A DNA stretch of 64,000 nucleotides from Lunularia cruciata (GCA_948567375.1 OX419755.1:46939001-47003000), one strand, 5' to 3'; counted from the first letter of the stretch, positions 1-12,595 are shown. Program-made: numbers and translations. The notes: generated by a model not told the origin, from the sequence alone.

Positions 1-1205
1 TGCAGAGACAAAGGCGAGTATCGGGTGAACACAAAGTGAGAAGGAAGATTGCTACGCAGGACGAGGTAGTAGCGAGCAATGGAGTAGAGTACCTATGGGA
101 GGTTGTGTGTCCACTACTGATGAAATTGGAGCACAAGAAGAAGGAAATGCTGTCAACTTGTCCAGAAGTGAAGACTGTGTTGCAAGTCTTAGCCCGATTA
201 GAAGAAGAGAACTTGGAGTTGAAGAAAATCATAACCTGAGGTGAGGAGGAAAGTGAAGTACTGCGAGCGGACGCAGTAGTGAAGACTCAAGTAATTGAAG
301 ACTTGAAGAGAGAAGTGAGATATCGAGAAGAGCTTGTTAAGAAGAGTGACATAGCAAGGGAAAGGCAAGTAGCAGAATATGAGATTTTGAAGCAGCAGTT
401 TGCTGATTCATGAGTAGAACTTATCCATGCTATGGCAAGGGTAGCGGCAAAGGACCAAGAGCTCGATAGGGTGATGGAGAGTGTAGAAGAGAAGAAGCAG
501 CTTTGGCAAAGAGAGTTAGCAGCACGATATAGGGAAGAAGAGAGATTACGAGAGTTACTTTATAATCAGGAAGAGAAGATTGTATAGAAGGAGAAGGAGA
601 AGGAAACGGTGAAAGCCGAGTTCAAAGCAGAGTTGGCAATGTACAAGGAGGATTGGCTTGCAGATCAAGAGCAAGAAAGAAAAATGCAATTGGAGCATTT
701 AAGGAGATTGTCCTCAGGATGAACGTGAAATTGAGTACAGAGGCCAGTGTTTGAATTGAAGAGACAAGGCTGCACGAGTTGAAATTGTTGGTGCAGGAGA
801 CGAGGCGAAGACAAGCGAAAGATACCGATTTGAATGTGCTGCTAATAAGTCTCAGAACTTGTGTAGATAGGAAGATATTAGAGGTAGAAGATAATATCGC
901 AATTAGATTAGACTTAGTAAAGTTGGAGATAGATAAACTTTGGAAGGACGTTAGAGCCAAACCCGAAGTAGATAGGAGTGTAGATGTCTTTGGAGTTACC
1001 ATCAGAGACATTGGAGAAGAGTGGGTCAAGAGATGAAGGTTTAGAAGGATTACCCACTAGTGTCATTTCAGATCAGGAAAGAGAATTGTTGGATCTGGTA
1101 GAAGAAGTAGACGATGTGAAACCCGAGGATAGAGTAGTGGGAAGTAAATTAACTTTGGGTTCGGATTTGAAAGCCAATGGCGAAGTAGACATTGGATCAG
1201 ATTAG
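1..1205 (+). pseudogene. LTR-encoded protein, coiled-coil C-terminal part (copy G, broken)
   Basis: Translated in pieces, this matches the C-terminal half of the LTR protein seen at 35,448-36,728 and on the minus strand at 13,419-14,506. It is rich in Glu, Lys, Leu and Arg with heptad-like spacing, as expected for a long coiled coil. It ends with the conserved tail EVDIGSD and a TAG at 1,205. In-frame stops occur near 238, 411, 585 and 720, and frames shift, so the copy is dead. Function is unknown. The reading is supported by conservation of the frame and of the terminus between copies. Confidence 0.7.
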
Positions 1206-1999
1206 TAATAGTTTTAAGATTTGAAGAGGCAGATATGAAGGAGTGCATGGTCATTTTGGATCTACAGGTTAGAAGAGTTGTTGTAGAACGGTATAGTTGT
1301 TAGAACTGTCAATTTGTTCACTACTTAAGAGTGGCATTTGCAAAGAATTGTTGTTTAGTGCTCATAATTTTTGAGAATAGATAAAGCAAAGTGATGTGTA
1401 GCAGTGCTTGTTGCTTAAGCTTGATTCCGAGTATCAACTTTGTAATTGTGTTTGTGAGTGTTTGGAGAAATTTGAAGTGCAAGTCAGTGTGCTTGTTGGA
1501 TGTTGGATTCCGCAGCCTTGATCTTCATTCTGTGTGTTTGATCCTAAGTGAAGTGCAATCAAAGCAATGCCTTGATAGATCTGAGAGGAATTGTAGTGTT
1601 GGTAGTATTCTGCATTTGTGAGTGTAGTGCAAAGTTGATGTGAAGCAATTTTGATCCAAGAAGTTGTGCCTTCAGTGGAGGGGTGGAACACAATTTTGAG
1701 GCAAATTTGTTTTGCAGTGAAGTGTTGTTTTTGGGAGAGCCTAGATCATCACAATCAAGATTGTTTGGAAAGATTTGTTGGAGTTGTGATTAAGAAGTGT
1801 TAATTTGTGACAAGACTGCAAGTCAGTGCTTGTTACTCTCTTCTGGGTGTGGTTTTTACTTGAGAGACTAAAGAAGAACTCAAGAAGAACTGAAATTGTT
1901 ACTTTGACCTTGTATTTGACCAATTTTGACTCGTATCTCTGCGGGAACAAACTTTACTTACCTGATTACCACAAAAGTGATATTTACCGGGTTGTTACA
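1..1999 (+). repeat. 3' part of a giant LTR (copy G), inserted in the 3' LTR of element A
   Basis: This is the downstream half of the long LTR shared by elements A, C and E. It holds the coiled-coil part of the LTR-encoded frame (to 1,205) and then about 790 bp of non-coding LTR tail, ending in GGGTTGTTACA at 1,999. The same tail ends at 37,554 in copy C and, on the minus strand, at 12,616 and 11,065. At 2,000 the sequence switches to the minus-strand LTR of element A, so G interrupts A. The start of G lies outside the window, so I cannot tell a solo LTR from the 3' LTR of a full element. Confidence 0.85.
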
Positions 2000-2089
2000 C
2001 TTCTTCTTCTTCGAGTATATCTATCACTACCAAGTCCTTCAATATTTCTACTACTTCTACACTAGGAACTACAATTAAGCTCATGGGTA

Positions 2090-4440
2090 ATCTATCTACT
2101 TCCTTATCTCCCGGCCCACTCTTCTCTAATGTCTTGAATGACAAGTCCAAGAACACCTAAATTCCTACTTCTGCAACATCGGACTTCCTCTCATTTGAAA
2201 CACTACTCCTAATTCTCTCTAACTCAAACTTGACTAAATCTAATCTAAGACTAACATTGTCTCCTACTTCTAACATCTACCAATCTACTTGCTCCCTTAA
2301 TTGGATCAGTAAAGTGTTCATATCCACATCTTTGGCTTTCCTCTTCCGAGTTTCTTGCACAAGCAACTTTAACTTGTGTAGACGTGCTTCTTCCAACCTT
2401 CCTTCAGCCTCTGTGCTCAAGATTGCTTGCAACTTTCTTGCAACTTCTCCTATTGATTCCGACTCATAACCTCAAGATTGCTTTGCTTTCAACTCTTTGC
2501 GTTACATCTTCAACTCATCTTTGTACTCAACAACAAGCATCTTCTTCTCTTCCACATAATGAGAACTCTATAACTCAGCACTTTGTACCAGCTTGTGCAA
2601 TCTTTCTTCTTCTTGATGCCTGACTACCAACTCTCTTTACCATGCTTGATCCTTCTCGGCCACACTCTTCCTCAAGCTCTCTAACTCCTACTCCATTATT
2701 GCGGCCATTGCCTTCACATGAATACTCTTGATGCGCATATGACTAACCTCCTCTTTCATCTTGGTCAGTAACATTGCCTGATCTTTCAATTCATTGGCTT
2801 GCTTTTGCATTTCCTTACCTCTTGACTCAAAACTCTCTTGCAACTTCTTGAAAGTCTTCTTCTTCAAGATTGCATCCACCCAAAGTTCTTCAACTTCCTT
2901 GTCTCTTTGGTTTACACGCTCCTGCAAACCCTTCACTTCAACCAGCAAATACTTCACTACCTGCAACTTGTTTTTCACCTTCATACAATCTTGGGGAATT
3001 ACCTTCTGGTGCTCCTTCAACAGTTCCAACAATGGAGTGACAACCTTCAATAGATATTGTATTCCGCCAAAGTTCTCTTTGTCTTCGGCCCCACCTTTGT
3101 ATTTTGCCTCTTCCATTGGCTCCTTCTGCCAAAGTTGCAATCTTTGTATCTTCCAAGACATAGCTTCCAAGCTTCCTTCTTCCTTACATACTAAACTTGG
3201 CCCAGTAGGGTACTCCTTCTATCTTTCAGCCCCCTTCTCTTCCATAACCAAGGCTACGCAATGATTTGTCTTTCTTGGTACACTGTCAATCATTGCATGA
3301 CAAGCTTCACCCACTCCAACCGATTGCTGAACCTCGTGTTCACCCTCACTCTTGCCTTTGGATTCCTCACTTTGTAAAGTGAGTTCATCTTCTTCTGAGT
3401 CCTCTCCTTGAGAGTCTGTCTCCCCTTCAGACTTGGTTTCTGACGGTGCTTCTTTCACCATCTTCTTACTTTGCAGAAAGAGTCTTGGGGTCTTCCTTTG
3501 TGCTGGAGGTGACTTTGCTTCTTTGAGTTTATTGTGCTTCTTCTTCTTCTTTGGGCTTGTGACTTCTTCCATCTTCCATTGTCCTGTCCTCAAGAAGTGA
3601 TTATCATTAGCTTGCAGGTGTGCCATATATTGTTGCTCTTCTTTATCCGCTTCCCGTCTCAAATCAGGATGGAAATGTGACACCATGTGATACCTCTCCT
3701 CTACTGTAAGCAAGTTCAACCCAAAGTAGAAGTATGTTGCAAACGGTGCAAAATAATGTGGAGGCAAACTTATCCTCCAATTGACCACCATCTGCCTCCT
3801 TTGTTGGTGAAAACACTTTGCCCAGTTCACCTTCACTCTTGCAAACATTGGGTGGAAAAAGACCACATGTTGCATGTTCACCTAAATTTTGTGTTCTAGT
3901 TTGAACATGACCCATCATCATCTCCACGATAATTTGTTTAATTGGGTCCCTATAGGACTCCACCTTGTAAGCATTCATTGTGTGTGGAGCAAAGAACAAA
4001 TTTTGTATGTCCATTGTCTCCTTTGTAGCATCACACTTCCAATAGAAGGTGATTCCCGTCGGTTCTCCTGCTTCCTTCTCCAACACCAACCTCCAATCCA
4101 ACTCAGTCCATCAAGCTGGATTTCCTCTTTCCCCTTGACTTTGGGGCCTTCCTTGCAATTACTAGTAGCTATCTTTGCCATGACTCCTCAGAAACTGAAA
4201 TTCCAGTTCCATGCTAAGAAAGTAATACAAAGTCTATTAAAGACTTTGATTCTTGCTATGACACCTAACCTACAAATTGCAAAACTTTGCACTGCAAGAG
4301 CATTTGTGACCTTCTTTGCCATGACCTGATCTCTTGTTCTTTGGCATTGGAAAACTATTCCTTCTCTTGGACGAGAGACTCTAACCCCTTTTGGATTTCA
4401 GAAAATTTCACTCTCAATTGGCTCCCTGACACACATTATT
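2090..4440 (-). pseudogene. LTR-encoded protein in the 3' LTR of A (broken)
   Basis: The order on the minus strand matches copies C and E: an N-terminal part with WTELDWRLVLEKEAG-like sequence (about 4,115-4,065), a middle block with VFFHPMFA and NWAKCFHQQRRQMV (about 3,880-3,780) and HFHPDLRREAD (about 3,675), a Lys-rich then acidic linker (3,560-3,330), and a coiled coil (3,170-2,100). Stops and frameshifts are present, for example near 3,219 and 2,688. The longest intact stretch is 220 codons (3,881-3,219). The type II N-terminus differs from the type I one. Function is unknown. Confidence 0.65.
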
Positions 4441-4508
4441 GCAAGATGACTACTCAAAAGGATAGGAAATCTACTTGACATATTCAACTTGTCCTTGCAC
4501 AATCACAA

Positions 4509-4515
4509 TTTTATA
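4509..4515 (-). promoter_or_regulatory. TATA box in LTR of A
   Basis: TATAAAA on the minus strand, about 375 bp inside the LTR and just upstream of the LTR-encoded frame. The equivalent position in the central LTR (near 20,432) also reads ATATAAAA. It probably marks the U3/R boundary region. Confidence 0.55.
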
Positions 4516-4892
4516 TTACTCCAAATTGTAGTCATTCTTCAATTGATTTCAAAATAGACTTCCCCTTCTTCTGCTTGTTGCTATCATGTCACTATCAAGA
4601 CATGCTTCTTCTGCCTCCACCGTTTCTTGAAGTGTACTTTCTTGCCACGTACCAAGGTTGTGAGATGGTCTTTGCATCAGCCTTTGCTTCTCAATCCAAA
4701 GATGATGCTCTTTGGACTTCTTTCTTTGTACTCCTCTCTTGAGTACCTCCATCATCGGATCCAAAGTCGACTTCTTTGGATTTCCTCCAAAGACACTCCT
4801 GTCCATTCCTTCTTTTGCAATTCACCTTTCTTTGCTAACTTCTTCTCCAAATGCTAATAAACAAAAAAAACAAAAAATGTGGGCAACACATA

Positions 4893-4903
4893 CCTCCTCC
4901 CTC
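4893..4903 (-). other. Polypurine tract of element A
   Basis: GAGGGAGGAGG on the minus strand, two bases before the LTR terminus TGTG at 4,890. The same arrangement is seen in B (20,045-20,055) and C (25,919-25,927). It fixes where the 3' LTR begins. Confidence 0.75.
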
Positions 4904-4994
4904 AAATGTGAGCGTCCCTGCAAACACCGACAACCAGTTCTTTATACAAAGTCGGGTCCGTGGTCCAATATTTTCTTACCTTCCACCCATTTAC

Positions 4995-6081
4995 TCAAGT
5001 GGCAAAAGGTTTTCCGTCCAGGTCTGCAAGTTGAATAGAGCCATTGGCATATATGTGCATAACACGGTATGGCCCTATCCACCTCAAATGTAGTTTCCCT
5101 GGAGAAAATATGCCGCAATTGTCATATAACAACACCAAGTCCCCTTCTTGAACAGCCATAGGCTTGATTCTTTTATTGTGCTTGACCTTCTGCTGTTCTT
5201 GGACTTCCTTTGTGGTTTGCATGCATAGTCCCTTTTCTCTTCTAACCACATCAATTGATGGATCCAAAGATCTTGGCTTTCTTCCTCCGACAATTGTTCT
5301 TTGCAAAGAATCCAATATGTCAGTACTTCAAATTCAATTGGTAGTATGGGATGCAATCTGTATGTCAGAAAATAAGGATTTTGCTTGGTAGTAACCTTTT
5401 CAGTTGTTCTATATGCCCACAAAGCTGCATGTAACTTCGTGTCCTAGTCGTAGGCATAATTGACTGCACCTTATTCAAAATTTTGCACAACAATCCATTA
5501 GCCTTCTTTGTGAGTCCATTTGCTTTTGGGTTGTAAGGCGTGGTTTTCCAATGTTTAATTTGGAAGTACTTGGTTAACACTTCCACCATCGAGTTTAAAA
5601 AATGAGTTCCTCGATCACTGACCAATTCCAAAGGATACCCATAACGTGAAATGATGTTTTGGAAGAAAAATTCTGCAATTGTTTCCGCATCATCTCTTTG
5701 TGTTGCCTCTACTTCTACCATCTTGGTCACATAATCAGTGCATAACAAGATGTATCTCTTCCTCGTGACTCTGGTCGTTGGTTGAATGGGACCCACAAAA
5801 TCAATACCCCATTTCTCAAATGGAGCCAATGGCAAAATTGGTTTCAAAGGCCATTGGGAAGTCGCCATTGGTTTCCCTGTTCTTTGACAGAAATTACAAC
5901 TTTGAATATAGGTGTAAGTATCTTTATACATCGTAGGCCACCAATACCCTACTGAAAGGATTTTCTTCACCGTATTTTTTAGGGCATAGGGTCCTCCCGA
6001 TGCTTTAGAGTGTAAGGATTCAATGACCTCTCCAACTTTGTATGCCTCCAAACATCTCTGGAGTACTTCAGCTTTGCCCAT
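4995..6081 (-). pseudogene. Integrase of element A (broken)
   Basis: Minus-strand translation shows the integrase core of a Ty3/gypsy element: the SCNFCQRTGKP zinc-binding end, EKWGIDFVGPIQPTTR with the first catalytic Asp, CTDYVTKMVE, and ELVSDRGTHF with the second catalytic Asp. The C-terminal part includes WAYRTTEKVTTKQ, EGDLVLLYDN and LHLRWIGPYRVMHIY, the usual tail of these integrases without a chromodomain. The third catalytic position reads NGLTKKAN, where Glu is expected, so activity is doubtful even apart from the frameshift near 5,400. It follows RNase H in pol and ends about 100 bp before the polypurine tract. Confidence 0.8.
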
Positions 6082-6123
6082 CTTAAAAAAAATGTTGTGT
6101 TTTAATTGGTACAGTCCTATCTT

Positions 6124-7660
6124 CTAGAGGAAGACTACTCTCTGCTCTAGCTCCTCAAGACAATGACACATATGCAGATAGTGATATTTGGCCGCATACC
6201 TTGTACTTTGAACAGCCATCAGATGATATAGCTCTTCATCAGGAAACCGATCATCAACTTTCAAGTCTTGGTCTTGAGTTTTTAACCTCAATAAGAAGTC
6301 CACATTCAAATGCAAAGCTCCCTTCCTTACTTGTATAGTGTATGTGAATTCTTGTAACAACAAGATCCATCTTGCAATTTGCTCAGACAAATTTGCCTTC
6401 TTGATCAAATGTTGCAATGCGTAATAGTCAACATAGAAGACAAACTCGTATCCCAGCAGGTAGTGGCAAAATTTCTTGCATGCATACACCATTCCAAGTG
6501 CTTCTTGTTCAGTTGTCAAATAGTTCTTTTTTGAGATTGATAATTGTTGGCAAGCATAATAAACCGGATAGTCCTTCTTCTTCTTCTTGTCCTTTTGACT
6601 TAAGACAACTCCAATTGCCATGGACAAAGTGTCCACATACACATGAAAAGGGACGTGTCAATTTAAGGCCCTCATAATTGGTGCTTCAACCAATTTTTGC
6701 TTCAATACTTGGAAAGCATCTTCTTGTGCGGCTTCCACAAGTAGTCTTTGGATTTCTTCAGAAGCTTTGTAAGGGGTGCAGCAAGCACCATATAGTTTGA
6801 AACAAAGCATTTGTAGTATCCGACATGTCCCAAGAAGGCTTGCAGCTCTCAAATGTTCTTCGGGGATTCCAAAGTTGAGATTACTTTACCTTCTCAAAAT
6901 CAACTTCAATACCTTGGCTTGACACCCGATGCCCCAAGAGAATTCCCTCCTTCATTGCAAAGAAGCATTTCTCTGGGTGTAATGACAAACCGGTAAAACT
7001 ACACCTTTCAAAAGTTTGGCAAAGGTAATCCAAATGTACATCTCTTCCGCCAAACACACAAAAATCATCAATGAAGACTTCCACAAATTTGTGCAGAAAA
7101 TCCTTGAAGATCGCATTCATTATTCGTTGGAATGTAGTGGGAGTGTTACACAACCCAAAAGGCATTTGATTGTAAGCAAAAGTGCCCCAATTGGTGGTGA
7201 ATGTAATTTTATCCTTGTCCTCTTCTTGTATGGATACTTGATTGTACCCTAAAAATCCATCGAGAAAACTGTAACAAGGGTGACCGGCTACTTGGTCCAA
7301 AATTGTATCTGTAAAAGGCAAAGGATGATGATCCTTCCTTGTCACTGCGTTCAACTTGCAAAAATCTTGGCACACTTGAATCTTTCCCATCTTCTTCTTT
7401 GGAATGATGACAATGGGGGAAACCCACTCACTTCTCAAGACAAGAAAGATTATTTCGGCCCCTAAGTACTTGTCAATTTTGTCTTTCATCAAGAGGGAGT
7501 ACTTTGGGTTCATGCGGTATTGTCTTTGCCAAACCGGAACTGCAACTTCAACCAGATCAATCCGGTGTTCTCCAAATTCTCGTGGAATGCTCCACATTTG
7601 ATCAATAGACCAGGCAAATATATCCTGAAATTCTATAAACAAGGTAGTGTATCCTGCCAA
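6124..7660 (-). pseudogene. Reverse transcriptase and RNase H of element A (broken)
   Basis: RT motifs on the minus strand include EWVSPIVIIPKKK, VCQDFCKLNAVTRKDHHPLPF, YSFLDGFLGYNQVSIQEED, MPFGLCNTPTTFQRIMN and VEVFIDDFCVFG, which holds the catalytic Asp pair as FIDD. RNase H follows with YVDTLSMAIG, the EQEALGMVYACKKFCHYLLG block and the DYYALQHLIKK segment. Frames shift near 6,870 and 6,650. At the position where B and C both carry an in-frame TGA, A has CAA (near 7,382), so the sense form survives here. Confidence 0.85.
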
Positions 7661-7755
7661 AATCCTGTAGTGACTGTCTTCAAAATCTTCAAAATTTTCC
7701 TTTCAGCCAAGACAACATCTTGGCAGTCATTGATGATGCCTTTGACATGGTTTAC

Positions 7756-8445
7756 TTAGCTCAATTTGAGACGTATTGCAGTCAAACCTCCTTCCTCCAA
7801 GTTGTGTTCACCTGAGGTGATGTCGTGTGGGTCTTTGTCTTTGACCTCTACCTTGTAGTATTTTAGATAATTAACTTGGACTTTGTCTTCAGAGTCTTTG
7901 GAAGACAAAGATGATGAATCTTTGGATTCATCTTTGTCTTTTGACAAAGTGGTTTCCCCAAGGTGAGGAACCTTTGTCCAACTCATGGTCACCAACTTCT
8001 GATCTTTGGAAAAAATGTCCTTAAACCTTAACTTTTGTTGGTGCCAATCCACAATAACATGGATATTGTACAACCAGGGTCTTCCAATCAAGAGAGGATA
8101 ACCAATTTTAGTTACTGGTTGCAACACAGTGTAATTTAACTTGAAGGGCACCCCTCCAATGATTGTAGTTATATTTGACAACATGCCCAAGGGCCGTCTC
8201 CTAGTTTGATCCGCAAATTTCAGAATTTGGGATGTTGGTTCAAACATTGTATATCCTAGTCAATGTGCAATGTCTTCTGTCATGACATTCAAACCCGACC
8301 CCAAATCAATGGGTATGGATGTGATCATGTAGCCTGCAATCTCCGCATCCACTTCAAGAGATCCCAAATCTTCCTGTTCAATACAATAAATTGCGGGCAA
8401 GTCTTTCTTGGTCATCGCTCTTCCTTTCTTGGGGGCCAAACTCAA
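7756..8445 (-). pseudogene. Aspartic protease region of element A (broken)
   Basis: The region holds ITSIPIDLGSGLNVMTED, the retroviral-type protease active site with the Asp-Ser/Thr-Gly triad changed to Asp-Leu-Gly (B and C keep Asp-Ser-Gly). It continues with LGMLSNITTIIGGVPFKLNY and YPLLIGRPWLY, typical protease flap and C-terminal sequence. A stop separates 8,247 from 8,260. It lies between the gag zinc knuckles and RT, as expected. Confidence 0.75.
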
Positions 8446-10976
8446 CTACTTCTTGTACACCTTGTTGTCCTCCCACAATTGCTTAAATGTGATATTAGCA
8501 CTCATAGAAGCCATATTAGGCACAATATTGTATTGTGGTACTCCTCCCAATTTCACCTTCTTTGCCTTTGTCTTTGCATTCAAAGTCTGTCCTTGTTCAA
8601 ATCGGACTTTGGGGTGCTTCAAGATGGTAATTGGAGTATGGATGGCCTTGACCCGATGATCTTCAGGTTGACAAACTTTGGCTTGGATCAAGTCTTTTAC
8701 TTCAAACCTGATATCCGCAAGAAAAATTGGAGGTTGTGTCTTTGTGTTATCCTCCAAACTCATCTCCCACATGCGGAGTATTGCTTCCTTGATTTCTTTC
8801 TGCAAGGCTTTTGCTTTAGCTTTTGCTAGAATCTTTTCCTCCTTAGCAAAAAGGATAGCTTTTGGGTATAGCCTCTTTGCCTTTTGTGAAGACGAAGAAG
8901 TAGTACTCACTTCTTTGGGATTGCGCTTCTTCTTACCCGTGCGTGTCTCTACCTTCAAAATTTCAAGGTCCGGCCATTCTCCTTCTGAAGCGGGAATCCC
9001 TTCTTGAGGCCTCTCTTCCTCAAGTGTTATACAATTTACATTTGTATCCCCTTTTGCTTGGAGTGCAGCCCGCTCTATAGAGATCTGTACATACTTTATA
9101 GGCGGCTTCAAGTTGGGTGGTTGTGGGCACTGATTTCCTCTATGCACCAATCCTTTACAATTTCTGCAAAGGAGAATGTACCCAATTTTCAATCTTAGCT
9201 CCAAAAAATTTAGAGACCAATGTCCCATCAAGCCACAAGCACCCAATGCAACATTGCAACATTGTAACAAGCACCCGATGCAACATTTTGAGGTCTATTT
9301 TGGCCGCCCATTGGTGGTCTTTGTAGGGAAGCATTATTTTTGTACTCCCTTGGTCCATACCTTGGACTTTGATACAATGTGCTTGCATGAGGTTACACCT
9401 CTTGGTTTTGGTACACTGCTTCTTCTTCCTCACTTTGGCCCCAACCAGGAACCCAATCAATTTGTTGCACTTGAAATGCAATGCAGGTCAAACACTCTAT
9501 ATTTGCGTGGCCGAATTTACCACACGCAATGCATCATACATTTGGTCGGCCAAATGACGGAGGCTTCCTTCTGTCCTTAGCCCCAATCATCTAGATCTTA
9601 AAATCCACAAACTCTATAATAAAAGTCTCCAGCTTCTGATCCACCTTAGGTACATTCTTTGCTGGTGGTGTTATTGGTTTCTTTCCTCCGCATCTTTGCA
9701 TTCTTTGCGGCTTTGATTCTTCTTTGGATTCCAAAGAAGAACTCAAAGATGTGGAGGATTCCTCCAAAGAAGGGAATGTGCTGCAAGAAGCTCTCCTTCT
9801 AGGCTTCTTGCCTTTCTTCTCCTGATTTCTTTGGTTGATGGACGAGTGGGAGCAAGCCGCCTCATATCGTGCAAGGACTTTGTCTAGGGAAGTTACATTC
9901 CTTTCCTTGGCAAAGATACAAATCTCTGGTGAAAGTCCGCCAAGGAACCAGGTAATGGCTTGGGCATTGGAGTAATCCACCACACCCGATTGCTTTGGGA
10001 CTTGGTTCAAAAGTGCCATGAACTGCTTAGAGTAGTCTCTCAACTTTTCCTTCTTCCCTTAGTCCAAATCATTAAGTGCCACAAAGACACTCGTATCATA
10101 ATCCACTTCCCAAAATTGTTCCAAAAAGCCATTTTGTAAGTCTGCCTAGTCTGTTGGTGTGAACCCCTTTTGGGTTACATGGGTATACCAGCTCTAAGCT
10201 TTCTTTTGGAGCAGACTTGGGAAAATCCGCATAAAGTCATGTTCCTTGTTGGCAAAGGAAATGACCTCAAATTCTTTGATAAATTCATCAAGATCTTCGT
10301 CTTGTTCTGTCTTGTTCTGTTCTCTCTTGTTCTGTCTGATAGGCGTGTCGGGTCACAATTAACGAAGTCATTGTTTGGTTTGGCAGAATTGGCTGTGGTA
10401 AGTTTGAACTTGAGGGAACCAAGGAGCTGCTTGGTATGGATGCCGTGTTGTCGGCCCAAGGGTTCCAATTAGTCAAGTTCAAAGTGGGGTCTTCTTTGAT
10501 AATTTCTTCTTCTTTGGTTGTGTTGACTTCAACCCAAATAGAAGTAAGAGGTTCAACACCATCCGATTGTTGTTCAAAATTCCTTTGAGACAACCAAGGA
10601 ATTGTGCATAAAAGATGTTGACACTCTTCTTCTGTAAGTGTTCGTGTTGTCTTTTCACAAACAAACTTCTTAATGAATTTGACTTTCTTTATAGCTTTAG
10701 GGGAAGTCGGTGTACTGGGTTGTAATGAATATGTCTACCGCTTAAGTATTTCTTCTTCTTGGAAGAGGAGGACAAAAAGAAGCCTTACCACCCTCCTTTG
10801 TGTTTCTTTTGTTTGAGTTCTCGCAAAGCTTCTTGAACTTTGTGGTGAAGTTGGAGGTCCAATGCCTCTTGTTTGGCTTTGTCAAAAGTGGATTGGATCT
10901 TCAAACTTTCTTCTTCTTCACGATGCAACATTTGTCTTTGAACTCTCTCTTCCCATTGTTCTCTTGATGGAGACAT
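8446..10976 (-). pseudogene. Gag of element A (broken)
   Basis: This begins at an ATG at 10,976, about 70 bp after the primer site, giving MSPSREQWEERVQRQM and a Glu-rich helix. Capsid-like sequence follows (YSKQFMALLNQVPKQSGVVDYSN, ITWFLGGLSPEICIFAKERNVTSLDKVL, 10,043-9,850). Next come a Ser-rich basic stretch and a degenerate CCHC region (9,560-9,130). The copy is fragmented by several frameshifts. B and C show three CCHC knuckles at the same place. Confidence 0.75.
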
Positions 10977-11040
10977 TCATATTGCTTTGACACCTAGTTT
11001 TGAGATTGGCTTCATATTCTTCCACTTCCGAGTTTTGTAT

Positions 11041-11057
11041 CCTTGGAAGCGATGCCA
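11041..11057 (-). other. Primer binding site of element A
   Basis: TGGCATCGCTTCCAAGG on the minus strand, eight bases after the LTR end (GGGTTGTCGCA at 11,065). It resembles the tRNA-Asp type site known from Athila elements, mostly with transition differences. The assignment of the tRNA is an inference. Confidence 0.55.
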
Positions 11058-11427
11058 AAAATCATGCGACAACCCAGCAAATATCACTTTTGCAGTAATC
11101 AGGTAAGTAAAGTTTGTTCCCGTAGAGATACTGGTCAGAAATGTCTAAATACAAAGTCAAATATCACAATGTAGTTCTTTTTTATTGCGTCTTTAACCTC
11201 TCAGGTAGAAACCACACCTAGAAGAGAATAACAAGTTCACAATCTTGACAACTTGTCACGAATGCACACTCTTCAATCACAACATAGCAAATTCTGTCCA
11301 AACAAATCTTGATTGTGATGATTCAGATTCTCTCAAAGACTGCACTTCACTGCAAAACAACTTTGCCTCAGAATTGTGTTCCACCCCTCCACTAAAGGCA
11401 CAACTTCCTCAATCAAAATTGCTTCCT

Positions 11428-12595
11428 GGCTGCACTCTTCCTCAAGCTTTCTAACTCCTACTCCATTATTGCGGCTATTGCCTTCATATGAATACTCTTG
11501 ATGCACACATCACTCATCTCCTCTTTCATCTTGGTCAACAATATTGCCTGCTCTTTCAATTCTTTTGCTTGCTTCTGCATTTCCTTACCACTTGACTCAA
11601 AACTCTCTTGCAACTTCTTGAAAGTCTTCTTTTTCAAGACTGTATCCACCCAAAGGTCTTCAACTTCTTAGTCTCTTTGGGTTACACACTCCTGCAAACC
11701 CTTCACTTCAACCAGCAAATACTTCACCACTTGCAACTCATTTGTCACCTTCATACGATCTTGGAGAATTACCTTCTAGTGCTCCTTCAATAGTTCCAAC
11801 AATGGAGTGACAACCTTTGGTAGATACTATATTCCGCCAAAGTTCTCTTTGTCTTTGGCCCCATCTTCGTACTTCATCTCTTCCATGGGCTCCTTCTGCC
11901 AAAGTCACAATCTTTGTATCTTTAGAGACACTGCTTCTGAGCTTCCATGTTCCTTACCTACTGAGCTTGGCCCCATAGGGTACTCCTTCTGTCTTTCAGC
12001 CCCCTTCTTCACAACCAGGGCTACGCAATGATTCATCTTTCTTGGTACACTGTCAATTATTGCATGACAAGCTTCACCCACTCCAACCGATTGCTGAACC
12101 TCATGTTCACCCTCACTCTTGCTTCTGAATTCTTCACTTTGTAAAGTAAGTTTGTCTTCTTTTGAGTCCTCTCCCCAAGACTCTGTCTCCCCTTCAGACT
12201 CGGTTTCTAACATTGCTTCTTTCACCATCTTCTTACTCTGCAGATCTAGTCTTTGGGTTTTCCTTTGTGCTAGAGGCAACTTTGCTTCTTTGGGTTTATT
12301 GCACTTCTTCTTTTTCTTCTTTGGGCTTGTGACTTCTTCCATCTTCCATTGTCTCATCCTCAAGAAGTGATCATCACTGGCTCGCAGGTGTGCCATATAT
12401 TGTTGCTCTTCTTCATCCGCTTCCCATCTCAAATCATGATGGAAATATGACACCATGCGATGCCTCTCCTTTGTTGTCAACAAGTTCAATGCAAAGTAGA
12501 AGTGTGCTGCAAACGGTGCAAAATAATGTGGAGGCAAACATGTCCTCCAATTGACCACCATCTGCCTTATTTGTTGGTGAAAACACTTTTGAAAA
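11428..12595 (-). pseudogene. LTR-encoded protein fragment in the 5' LTR of A
   Basis: It covers the middle and first coiled-coil parts of the LTR protein. On the minus strand it reads HYFAPFAAHFYFALNLLTTKERHRMVSYFH, then RWEADEEEQQYMAHL, a Lys-rich block, an acidic block with DSKEDKLTLQSEEF, and a coiled coil ending in MKAIAAIME. It is a close paralogue of 3,850-2,655 in the other LTR of A. Both ends are deletion junctions. Confidence 0.7.

Larger units (their letters stand above)
2000..4890 (-). repeat. 3' LTR of element A (U3 type II), truncated by copy G
   Basis: The LTR starts on the minus strand at 4,890 with TGTGTTGCCCACATTTTTTG, right after the polypurine tract. It runs through a U3 of about 380 bp, a TATA box near 4,512, and the LTR-encoded frame. 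It is cut at 2,000 by the end of copy G, so the last part is outside the window. The U3 is of the same type as at 20,058-20,450 and 45,141-45,478 and differs clearly from the U3 of copies C and E (type I). Confidence 0.8.

Noticed and set aside
2001-4890. Interpreting the region between pol and the LTR tail as an env-like internal ORF of element A
   Set aside because: The sequence begins with an LTR terminus right after the polypurine tract, recurs upstream of gag next to the primer site, and exists as a solo LTR with target duplication, so it is LTR sequence.
5164-5391. Plus-strand ORFs opposite the integrase, RT and gag of element A (e.g. 8,263-8,829, 9,176-9,580)
   Set aside because: They are shadows of the degenerate minus-strand pol/gag frames, with no independent motif.
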